Assembly (NCBI GenBank): GCA_964597275.1
Contig: CAZQXS010000068.1
Coordinates: 1 to 19,310 of the forward strand
DNA length: 19,310 nt
Origin: UBA8110 sp964597275
GTDB lineage: Bacteria; SAR324; NAC60-12
Direction of reading: 5' to 3'
The number at the start of each line of letters is the position of its first letter. Position 1 is the stretch's first letter. Under the pieces are notes generated by a model, which was given only the letters and a program-made list of their open reading frames with translations, was not told the origin of the DNA and made no database searches. This document shows, piece by piece, positions 7,485 through 13,112 of this stretch. Both the position numbers and the translations under genes were made by a program.

Positions 7485-8843
7485 CTATTCTTCAGGTGGT
7501 GTGATTTTCTGAGGAAAGCCATCCTCGCGGTAGGCGCGGGCGAGGATGGACATGGGGTGCAGGGGGCGCACTCCCGCGAATTGCCCGAACTGAATTGCCG
7601 CGAGCGGGCAGTCGGTTGCCCAGACTTCCGCGCTGGTGTCCTTCATGCCGTCAAACGCCTTCTTGCCGATGCGTGCGGAGGCCTCGAAGGACTCGGTCTT
7701 CATGGCGTAAGTGCCGTCGTGCCCGCAGCACTCCATCGTGGTCGCGGGTTTCACTCCCGGAATCTGCCGTAGCAGGTCACGGCCCTTGAAGCCGACGCTT
7801 TGGGTGCGCAAGTGACAGGGGGCGTGGTAGGCCACCTTGTCGCCAGGAGTGCTTTTGAAACCCTTGTTGAAGCGTTCCTCCTTGCGGATGTTCCAGAGGA
7901 AGTCCGCCGGATTTTGCACGGCTTCCGCAAGCTGTTGCGCCCGTTCCCGATCCGCGCCTTCGAGCAGTTCCGGGTACTCGCGGGAGAGCATCATCGAGCA
8001 GGTCGGATTGATCGCCAGCACCTTGGCCCCGGACGCGACGTAGGGCAGCAGCACGTCAAGGTTGTGCCGGGCCTGCTTGCGGACCAAGTTGAGGTTGCCC
8101 TGCTCCCACGCGGGCATGCCGCAGCACTGCAAGCCCTTGGCGCAGGCGCAGTTCACCTGATTGCGCTCCAGCACCTCCAGCGTGTCCTGCCCAATCTGCG
8201 GCTCGTTGTTCTGGACGTAGCAGGTCTGGAACAGCACGGCCTCAACCTCGTCGGACGGGGATTGGATTTTGCCCTGATCCCCCGCAAGTTGCTCGAAGGT
8301 CCGTGGGGCAAAATCCGGAAGCTCCTTGTCGCGGTGGATGCCGAGTGCCTTTTCCATCAGCACGCGGTGCGCCTTGACGCGGTTCATCGTGTTCGCCAAG
8401 CCGAAACTGGCCCGCGCCGCCTTGGCCGAGGTGTCCGGATCGCGCAGCACACGGTCTCGCAGCGAGGGTTGGTTTTGCTTGGCCGAGATGGCCTTGTGGC
8501 GGTGGACGATCTTCGGGAAGTCGAGCTGGAACTCGTGATCCTCACGGGGGGTGTAGGGGCACTGCACCTCGCAGAGCTTGCACTGAAAACACGCATCCAT
8601 GATGCGCTCGGTGTCCTGTGCGTTCACCTTCCGGACATCGCCATCGTACTGTGTGTCAATCAGCCCGAAGAGCGTGGGGAAGGAGTCGCAGTACTTGAAG
8701 CACATGCGGCACCCGTGGCAGATTTCGTAGGCGCGGGTGAGTTCCTTCTGGAACGCCGAGGTGTCCCAGTACTTCGGCTCGCTCGGATCGTAGCAAAGCC
8801 CATCCGTGGGCAAGTAGGAGATGTTTCCGGATTCGGTACTCAT
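7485..8843 (-). CDS. HdrD/GlpC-like iron-sulfur oxidoreductase (2x[4Fe-4S], two CCG domains)
   Basis: 452 residues, ATG at 8843. The N-terminus has two ferredoxin-type clusters: Cys42/45/48/52 (CHGCRMCFKYC) and Cys85/88/91/95 (CFQCKLCEVQCP). Two CCG domains follow, with C208, CCG at 240-242 and C282 in the first, and C343, CCG at 372-374 and C412 in the second. In heterodisulfide reductase HdrB/HdrD such domains bind noncubane [4Fe-4S] clusters that split disulfides; in GlpC and LutA-type proteins they pass electrons from a dehydrogenase. HdrC and HdrB functions are thus joined in one chain, and no HdrA or flavoprotein gene lies nearby. No membrane segment is visible, so it is probably cytoplasmic. 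The partner is unknown; proximity to a lipoyl carrier raises dihydrolipoyl or disulfide chemistry as a possibility. Confidence 0.85.
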   Translation of the reverse strand: MSTESGNISYLPTDGLCYDPSEPKYWDTSAFQKELTRAYEICHGCRMCFKYCDSFPTLFGLIDTQYDGDVRKVNAQDTERIMDACFQCKLCEVQCPYTPREDHEFQLDFPKIVHRHKAISAKQNQPSLRDRVLRDPDTSAKAARASFGLANTMNRVKAHRVLMEKALGIHRDKELPDFAPRTFEQLAGDQGKIQSPSDEVEAVLFQTCYVQNNEPQIGQDTLEVLERNQVNCACAKGLQCCGMPAWEQGNLNLVRKQARHNLDVLLPYVASGAKVLAINPTCSMMLSREYPELLEGADRERAQQLAEAVQNPADFLWNIRKEERFNKGFKSTPGDKVAYHAPCHLRTQSVGFKGRDLLRQIPGVKPATTMECCGHDGTYAMKTESFEASARIGKKAFDGMKDTSAEVWATDCPLAAIQFGQFAGVRPLHPMSILARAYREDGFPQKITPPEE

Positions 8844-8900
8844 CAGCTAAAAAGCTGGAAAGGAGAATAGGGGCTGATGCTGGATGTTCCAGAAAACTCC

Positions 8901-8966
8901 GTTCGTCCTGAAGCTCTGTCGAAGGGCGAACCCTGCTCATGCTTCGACAGACTCGGCACGAACGCT
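8901..8966. repeat. REP-like imperfect inverted repeat (GTTCGT...CTGTCGAAG / CTTCGACAG...ACGAAC)
   Basis: Arms at about 8901-8924 and 8942-8963 pair as GTTCGT-n-CTGTCGAAG with CTTCGACAG-n-ACGAAC. This core resembles the dispersed palindrome rich in CTGAGCCTGTCGAAGG that occurs in many bacterial genomes. A second, better-preserved copy is at 11013-11076. It lies between the rubrerythrin and the iron-sulfur gene and could form a hairpin in that transcript. Confidence 0.6.
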
Positions 8967-8990
8967 TTGATGGATGCGTGCTTTCGTCAG
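8936..8990. repeat. Direct repeat copy A (pair with 9010-9066)
   Basis: About 55 bp, nearly identical to 9010-9066. Both begin CTC(A/G)TGCTTCGACAG(A/G)CTCGG and end GGATGCGTGCTTTCGTCAG; the second copy has a 2-base insertion. The left part is one arm of the REP-like element and the right part matches sequence reaching into the rubrerythrin stop codon. Confidence 0.85.
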
Positions 8991-9009
8991 GTCAAACAGA
9001 AACAGGGCG

Positions 9010-9066
9010 CTCGTGCTTCGACAGGCTCGGCACGAACGCCTTGTTGTGGATGCGTGCTTTCGTCAG
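9010..9066. repeat. Direct repeat copy B, overlapping the end of the rubrerythrin gene
   Basis: 57-bp copy of 8936-8990. Its last bases contain the rubrerythrin stop codon (9063-9065), so copy A looks like a duplication of the gene's 3' flank, including the final stop-codon bases, together with a REP-like arm. Confidence 0.85.
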
Positions 9067-9482
9067 GAGACGCTGTCGAGCATTTCCTGAAAGCGTCCGG
9101 CGTGGGACTTCTCGGCCTTGGCGAGGGTCTCGAACCAGTCGGCGATTTCGCCGAAGCCCTCGTCGCGGGCGGTCTTGGCCATGCCCGGATACATGTCGGT
9201 GTACTCGTGGGTTTCCCCGGCGATGGACGCCTTCAGGTTTTCCGGGGTTTCGCCGATCGGCAGGCCCGTGGCGGGGTCGCCGACTTGCCGGAGGTAGTCG
9301 AGGTGGCCGTGCGCGTGGCCCGTCTCGCCCTCGGCGGTTTGTCGGAAGTTTCCGGCGACTTCCGGGAAGCCCTCAACGTCGGCGACTTTCGCCATCCACA
9401 GGTAGCGGCGGTTCGCTTGGGATTCGCCTGCAAAGGCGTCTTTGAGGTTGTCGTGGGTTTGGGATCCGTCCAGATTTGGCAT
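9063..9482 (-). CDS. Rubrerythrin-family diiron protein (no rubredoxin domain)
   Basis: 139 residues, ATG at 9482, with AAGGA six bases upstream. It is a four-helix ferritin-like protein with the expected metal ligands: Glu20 (AGESQANRRY), Glu53 and His56 (EGETGH), Glu90/Glu93 (AGETHEY), and Glu124 with His127 (EKSH). The C-terminal rubredoxin domain of classical rubrerythrin is absent, giving the short 'rubrerythrin family' form. Such proteins reduce hydrogen peroxide at a diiron site using electrons from a redox partner; the iron-sulfur protein 219 bp downstream in the same direction is a candidate. The intervening 219 bp holds REP-like repeats, so co-transcription is likely but not certain. 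It is divergent from a selenoperoxiredoxin gene, giving a peroxide-defence context. Confidence 0.88.
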   Translation of the reverse strand: MPNLDGSQTHDNLKDAFAGESQANRRYLWMAKVADVEGFPEVAGNFRQTAEGETGHAHGHLDYLRQVGDPATGLPIGETPENLKASIAGETHEYTDMYPGMAKTARDEGFGEIADWFETLAKAEKSHAGRFQEMLDSVS

Positions 9483-9740
9483 AATTTTCCTTGCAACAAT
9501 GGGAAAGCTCCCGGGGGAGCGTTGGAAATGAGCAGCAAAACGGTGCTGAACAGCAATGACATCATATCGGAGAACAACGACATCTCCAAATCGTTTTTTT
9601 CAAAGGGATTTCACGAGGAACCCCCTTTCTCCGGTAAGGCCGAAAACGCCTTGCCAAAGTCTTGAAAACAGGTTCAATGAATGTATCCGCGCCTCGTCAC
9701 GGCGCTTTTTTCATTTCCAATTTAAACAAAGGAGTAGCAC
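9483..9740. promoter_or_regulatory. Divergent regulatory region between rubrerythrin (-) and selenoperoxiredoxin (+)
   Basis: 258 bp that must hold the promoters of both genes. On the plus strand I see an 8-bp hairpin (GGTAAGGC 9633-9640 with GCCTTGCC 9648-9655, one G-U pair), a possible AAAGGG/CCCTTT pairing (9602-9607 with 9623-9628), and a terminator-like hairpin (separate entry). On the rubrerythrin side GCTCCC/GGGAGC (9507-9520) is a short palindrome in its leader. No confident -35/-10 pair and no recognised riboswitch class could be named. Confidence 0.4.
9689..9711 (+). terminator. Terminator-like hairpin in the selenoperoxiredoxin leader
   Basis: GCGCC (9689-9693), loop TCGTCAC and GGCGC (9701-9705) are followed by six T (9706-9711), ending 29 bases before the ATG at 9741. 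There is no room for a promoter after it, so it either attenuates transcription of the gene or ends a short RNA made from the 9530-9690 stretch. Confidence 0.5.
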
Positions 9741-10205
9741 ATGATCGAGGCAGGATCACCCGCTCCAGACTTCACGTTGGGCAGCCAGCTTGGGGAGTTC
9801 TCCCTGAGCCAGTTCAAGGGACAGAAGAACGTCATGCTCGTCTTCTACCCCCTTGACTGGACGTCCACCTGAAGCAAGGAGATTCCGGACTTGGAGCAGA
9901 GCATCGCCGACTTCAAGGCCGCAGACACCCAGGTGCTGGGTGTGAGCGTGGACAGCAAGTTCAGCCATGACAACTGGGCAAATTCGCTGGGCGGGGTGTC
10001 GTACCCGCTGCTGGCGGACTTCCACCCCAAGGGCGCGATGGCTGACTCGTATGGCGTGTATCTGGCGGACAAGGGCTTCATCGCCCGCTCGACCGTGATC
10101 ATCGACAAGCAGGGCGTGGTGCGCTACGCCGCACTGGTCGAGGCGGGCGGACGACGCCACGCCGCCGACCTGCTGGCCGAGTGCCAGAAGGTCAACAACG
10201 GCTGA
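9741..10205 (+). CDS. Selenocysteine-containing peroxiredoxin (AhpE-like), TGA at codon 44 read as Sec
   Basis: 154 residues if the TGA at 9870-9872 is decoded as selenocysteine. The ATG at 9741 has AAAGGAG six bases upstream. The frame is continuous on both sides of the TGA: before it MIEAGSPAPDFTLGSQLGEF and VMLVFYPLDWTST, after it SKEIPDLEQSIADF, VLGVSVDSKFSHDNWA, YPLLADFHPKGAMADSYGVY and RSTVIIDKQGVVRYA, a complete thioredoxin-fold peroxiredoxin of AhpE/TSA type. The TGA sits exactly where the peroxidatic Cys of PxxxT(x)xC belongs (P37-L-D-W-T41-S-T-U44). The only Cys is C148 near the end. Expected role: reduction of hydrogen peroxide or organic peroxides, with the selenol recycled by a thiol partner; the glutaredoxin-like gene 40 bp downstream is a candidate. 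Not a pseudogene: no other frame damage is seen. Confidence 0.88.
9870..9897 (+). promoter_or_regulatory. Selenocysteine UGA codon and candidate bacterial SECIS hairpin
   Basis: The UGA at 9870-9872 is followed by a small hairpin: TTCC (9883-9886) pairs with GGAG (9893-9896, one G-U), with an added G-C across a bulged A (9881/9897). The loop is GGACTT, starting 15 bases after the UGA. Loop G residues near this distance are typical of SelB-binding elements, but the stem is short and the call rests mainly on the protein context. Confidence 0.45.
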
Positions 10206-10211
10206 CCCCTC

Positions 10212-10235
10212 ATGCGGGTGCTGTTGTGCCCGCAT
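10212..10235 (+). other. Hairpin between selenoperoxiredoxin and glutaredoxin-like genes
   Basis: A perfect 7-bp stem, ATGCGGG (10212-10218) with CCCGCAT (10229-10235), 10-base loop. It fills most of the 40-bp gap and ends 10 bases before the next ATG. It lacks a T tract, so an RNA-processing or translation-level role is more likely than termination. Confidence 0.45.
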
Positions 10236-10245
10236 TCTCATTTCA

Positions 10246-10479
10246 ATGGAACTGTACTACTACGAGGCGTGCGGCTTTTGCCAGTCGGTGCTGAACACGC
10301 TCAGGAACCTCAAGATCTTGGATCAGGTGGAGTTGAAGGACATCCGCATGAATCCGGAGTTTGAGGCCGAACTGATTGAGCGCACGGGCAACAAGACCGT
10401 GCCGTGCCTGCTGGTCGAAGGTGAGCCGATGAAGGAGTCCGAGGCCATCAGGAAATATCTCGTCTCCCGCTTTCTCTGA
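10246..10479 (+). CDS. Glutaredoxin-like protein (CGFC)
   Basis: 77 residues, ATG at 10246, without a clear ribosome-binding site, so translation may depend on the upstream gene. A compact glutaredoxin fold: strand MELYYYEACGFC with the redox motif C9-G-F-C12, helix SVLNTLRNL, the cis-Pro strand KTVPCLLVEGEPM, and the final helix ESEAIRKYL typical of glutaredoxin/NrdH-like proteins. An extra Cys follows the cis-Pro (VPC). It likely reduces the neighbouring selenoperoxiredoxin or mixed disulfides; pairing of Prx and Grx genes is common. Its stop codon abuts the stop codon of the convergent ilvN gene with no spacer. Confidence 0.85.
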   Translation: MELYYYEACGFCQSVLNTLRNLKILDQVELKDIRMNPEFEAELIERTGNKTVPCLLVEGEPMKESEAIRKYLVSRFL

Positions 10480-10971
10480 TCAGGTTTCGGCGACGCCCCG
10501 GGCCATGATGAGCTTGCCGGTGCGCACCATTTCCACCAGCCCCATCGTTCCCAGCAGACGCTCCAGCGCGTCAATCTTCGAGGAATTCCCCGTGGTCTCG
10601 ATGATCAGCGAGCCTTCGGTGATGTCCACGGTCTTCGCCCGGAAGACCTCCACCACCTGAAACACCTCCGAGCGCCGCTCGGCAGACACCTCCACCTTGA
10701 AGAGCGCCATCTCGCGGTCCACGGAATCCGAGGACTCGTGGTGCGAGGCGTGGACGACATCCACGAGCTTGTTGAGCTGGCGTAGGATTTGGTCGAAATC
10801 CGCCGGGTTGCCCTGCACCACCACCGTCATCCGCGAAAACTGCGGATCGTGCGCTGCAGAGACGACGAGCGACTCCACGTTGTAGCCGCGCCGGGCAAAG
10901 GTCTGGGAGATGCGGACGAGGACTCCCGGCTTGTTGTTGACGAAAATGCTGATGGTGAATTGCTCTTCCAT
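10480..10971 (-). CDS. ilvN: Acetolactate synthase small (regulatory) subunit
   Basis: 163 residues from the ATG at 10971 (MEEQFTISIFVNNKPGVLVR). A GTG start at 11013 would add 14 residues, but that extension does not look like the family and begins at the edge of a repeat. It has an N-terminal ACT domain (residues ~4-75, with NKPGVLVRISQTFARRGYN and ESLVV) that binds valine for feedback inhibition, and the C-terminal domain that contacts the catalytic subunit (ALFKVEV, FRAKTVDITEGSLIIETTG). Length is normal for the family. The large subunit gene lies 135 bp upstream on the same strand; the gap holds a REP-like inverted repeat. Ends tail-to-tail with the glutaredoxin-like gene at TGATCA. Confidence 0.95.
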   Translation of the reverse strand: MEEQFTISIFVNNKPGVLVRISQTFARRGYNVESLVVSAAHDPQFSRMTVVVQGNPADFDQILRQLNKLVDVVHASHHESSDSVDREMALFKVEVSAERRSEVFQVVEVFRAKTVDITEGSLIIETTGNSSKIDALERLLGTMGLVEMVRTGKLIMARGVAET

Positions 10972-11012
10972 TAGGGTCTGAAAGGTTTGGTCAGGGCTTG
11001 TGCAAAGTTTCA

Positions 11013-11076
11013 CCGTTCATGCTGAGCCTGTCGAAGCAGGAACGGGTTCACCCTTCGACAGGCTCAGGGCGAACGG
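11013..11076. repeat. REP-like inverted repeat between ilvB and ilvN
   Basis: Arms of 24 bases (11013-11036 and 11053-11076) match as CCGTTC-nnn-CTGAGCCTGTCGAAG, differing at three adjacent positions, around a 16-base loop. The element (TTCGACAGGCTCAGGGCGAAC and its complement) is a familiar dispersed bacterial palindrome. Related arms occur at 8901-9040. In the ilvBN transcript it would form a strong hairpin between the two cistrons. Confidence 0.8.
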
Positions 11077-11106
11077 AACATCTGAATTGGATTCTCAGCA
11101 AGTGGG

Positions 11107-12816
11107 TCAAGTGCTGCCGACGGGTTTTTCGAGCTTGGTGGTCGGGTGGGGTTCCTCAATCAGCATTTCCGCGACGGGTGCCCCGGAGGGGATCATCGGG
11201 AAAACGTTGTCGGCCTTGACCACCACGGCCTCGATCAACACCGGGCCGTCGTTGTAGTCGAGCGCTTTTTGCAGGACACGGGTGACATCTCCGGCCCGGC
11301 GGATGCGGAAGCCCTTGATGTCATATGCCTCGGCGAGCTTGACGAAATCCGGATTACCCCCCATGTCCACTCCGCTCTCGCGGTTGTCGAAGAAGAGCTG
11401 CTGCCACTGCCGGACCATGCCGAGGTAGCTGTTGTTGATGACGAGGATCTTGACGGGCAGCTTGTGGATCATGGCGGTGGCCAACTCGAACTGCGTCATC
11501 TGGAAGCCGCCGTCGCCGACCACGGCAATCACGAGGTCGTCCGGACAGCCGAACTGCGCACCCAGTGCGGCAGGCAGGCCATAGCCCATCGTGCCCGCGC
11601 CGCCGCTGGAAAGCCACTGGCGCTCGCGGGAGGATTTGCAGAACTGCGCGGCCCACATCTGGTGTTGTCCCACGTCGGTGGAGATGATGCCCCGGGAACC
11701 CGTCAAGCGGTCGAGCTCGTCCAAAACATGCTGCGCCCGCAAGCCGCCGCGCTTGGGGTACTTGAGCGGATGTCGCCGCTTCCACTTCGCAACTTGCGTG
11801 AGCCACGGCTTGGTCTTGAGGGGCTTCACGAGCGGGAGCAAATCCTCCAGCACAAGGGACGCCTCGCCTTGCAGGGAAACGTCCGGCTGGATGATCTTGC
11901 CAAACTCGGCAGGGTCAATATCAATGTGAATCTTGGTCGCCTCCGGGCAGAAGGCGCTGACCTTGCCCGTGATGCGGTCGTCCCAGCGGGCGCCGATGGC
12001 CATGATCAGGTCGCAGTTGATCACGGCCTTGTTGGCGTAGGCGGTGCCGTGCATGCCGAGCATGCCGACGGACAGTTCGTGGGTTTCCGGAAACGCCCCC
12101 TTGCCGAGCAGGGTGGTGGTGACGGGCGCCTTCAGCTTTTCCGCCAATGCCAAAACCTGCTTGCTGGCTTGGGAGACCACGGCTCCTGCGCCCACGTAGA
12201 GCAGCGGCTGCTTGGACTGCATGATCAATTCGGCAGTGTGCCGCAAGTCGTCGGGGTCGCAGCGGGTTTGCACTTGGTAGCCCGGCATGTCCACCTCGTC
12301 CGGGAAGTCGGCTTCGCACTCGTTGGTCTGCACGTCCTTGGGGATGTCTACCAGCACGGGTCCGGGACGTCCAGAACTGGCGAGATGAAACGCTTCCTTC
12401 ATCACGCGGGGCAAGTCGTTGACGTCCTTGACGAGGTAGCTGTGCTTGACCACGGGCATGGTGACCCCAAAGACATCGGCCTCCTGAAAGGCGTCCTTGC
12501 CGAGGTTGGCGGTGATGGTCTGTCCCGTGATCACCACCAGAGGCACAGAGTCCATCTGAGCGGTGAGCAATCCGGTGACGGTGTTTGTCGCGCCGGGGCC
12601 GGACGTGACGAGGACCACGCCGGGCTTTCCGGTGGCGCGGGCGTAGCCGTCGGCCATGTGGGTGCCCCCCTGTTCGTGCCGGACGAGGATCAGCTTGAGT
12701 TTCGAGGCATCCACCAAGGCATCAAAGATGGGCATGCACGCCCCGCCGGGGTACCCGAACACAAAATCCACGCTTTCGCGCTCAAGAGCTTCGACCACAA
12801 CTTGTGCGCCGTTCAT
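11107..12816 (-). CDS. ilvB: Acetolactate synthase large (catalytic) subunit
   Basis: 569 residues, ATG at 12816, preceded on the minus strand by CAGGAG about seven bases upstream. It catalyses condensation of pyruvate (or pyruvate plus 2-oxobutyrate) to acetohydroxy acids, the first common step of valine, leucine and isoleucine synthesis. Seen in the sequence: the N-terminal ThDP pyrimidine domain with catalytic Glu48 (RHEQGG) and GYPGGA, a central FAD-type domain (VGAGAVV, ARWDDRITG), and the C-terminal diphosphate-binding motif GDGGFQMTQFELATA followed by NNSYLGMVRQWQ. Length and motif order are those of biosynthetic IlvB. Operon with ilvN; feedback inhibition is expected through the ACT subunit. 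A 575-residue open frame on the other strand is a coding shadow. Confidence 0.97.
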   Translation of the reverse strand: MNGAQVVVEALERESVDFVFGYPGGACMPIFDALVDASKLKLILVRHEQGGTHMADGYARATGKPGVVLVTSGPGATNTVTGLLTAQMDSVPLVVITGQTITANLGKDAFQEADVFGVTMPVVKHSYLVKDVNDLPRVMKEAFHLASSGRPGPVLVDIPKDVQTNECEADFPDEVDMPGYQVQTRCDPDDLRHTAELIMQSKQPLLYVGAGAVVSQASKQVLALAEKLKAPVTTTLLGKGAFPETHELSVGMLGMHGTAYANKAVINCDLIMAIGARWDDRITGKVSAFCPEATKIHIDIDPAEFGKIIQPDVSLQGEASLVLEDLLPLVKPLKTKPWLTQVAKWKRRHPLKYPKRGGLRAQHVLDELDRLTGSRGIISTDVGQHQMWAAQFCKSSRERQWLSSGGAGTMGYGLPAALGAQFGCPDDLVIAVVGDGGFQMTQFELATAMIHKLPVKILVINNSYLGMVRQWQQLFFDNRESGVDMGGNPDFVKLAEAYDIKGFRIRRAGDVTRVLQKALDYNDGPVLIEAVVVKADNVFPMIPSGAPVAEMLIEEPHPTTKLEKPVGST

Positions 12817-12931
12817 GTCAGTTTCTCCTGTTGTAGCAATTCAAGGGTGTCAACTTGCAAGCATTTTGGCTGATTTTCTGGAGAGACTCAAGGAGATTGT
12901 GTGGAGTTGGCGATGAAAAATCACAAAAAAT

Positions 12932-12963
12932 GCGAAATTCCACAAAATGTGGCGCGAAATTCC
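12932..12963. promoter_or_regulatory. Palindrome flanked by direct repeats upstream of ilvB and nuoE
   Basis: Two identical GCGAAATTCC decamers (12932-12941 and 12954-12963, 22 bp apart, two helical turns) flank the palindrome CCACAAAATGTGG (12940-12952). It lies in an AT-richer 296-bp stretch between the divergent ilvB and nuoE genes. The arrangement looks like an operator, but no regulator can be named. Confidence 0.35.
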
Positions 12964-13032
12964 GGTTGGCGGCTCCAGTTCTTCGGAAATGCCCGAATTC
13001 TCTGGTTCAGAAGCCGAATTCCGAGAAACCGT

Positions 13033-13061
13033 TTGATTGTTCTGAGAGCATTGGCTAAAAC
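13033..13061 (+). promoter_or_regulatory. Putative promoter for the nuo cluster
   Basis: TTGATT (-35), 17-base spacer, TAAAAC (-10, within GGCTAAAACG). The -10 region and spacing match the putative promoter of the lipoyl cassette (6807-6835). A start about 7 bases downstream would give a ~45-nt leader before the chosen nuoE start. Confidence 0.35.
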
Positions 13062-13112
13062 GTGATTGCTTGACTGACAACAGATTTTCCAAACTCCAGC
13101 CCAAACGCTCGC

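Noticed and set aside
8901..9066. CRISPR array from repeated segments
   Set aside because: Only two copies of a long unit and one imperfect palindrome; no regular spacers and no cas genes.
9556..9744. 62-residue leader peptide ending in ATGA overlap with the peroxiredoxin start
   Set aside because: Arg/Ser/Phe-rich sequence with no ribosome-binding site; it spans the terminator hairpin and looks like chance.
9870..9872. TGA as a true nonsense mutation making the peroxiredoxin a pseudogene
   Set aside because: Only this codon is affected, it is exactly the peroxidatic position, both flanks are intact and in one frame, and coding quality continues to the natural stop. Sequencing error (TGC to TGA) remains possible but less likely.
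9870..9872. TGA read as Trp or Gly by an altered genetic code
   Set aside because: TGA serves as the ordinary stop in several other genes here (for example the glutaredoxin-like gene, nuoJ and the carrier), and Trp is encoded by TGG throughout.
10972..11013. N-terminal extension of ilvN from a GTG start
   Set aside because: The added residues do not match the family and the GTG lies at the boundary of a REP-like repeat.
11146..12873. 575-residue open frame antisense to ilvB
   Set aside because: High-GC coding shadow: His/Gly/Val-rich composition, no recognisable motif, fully covered by a certain gene.
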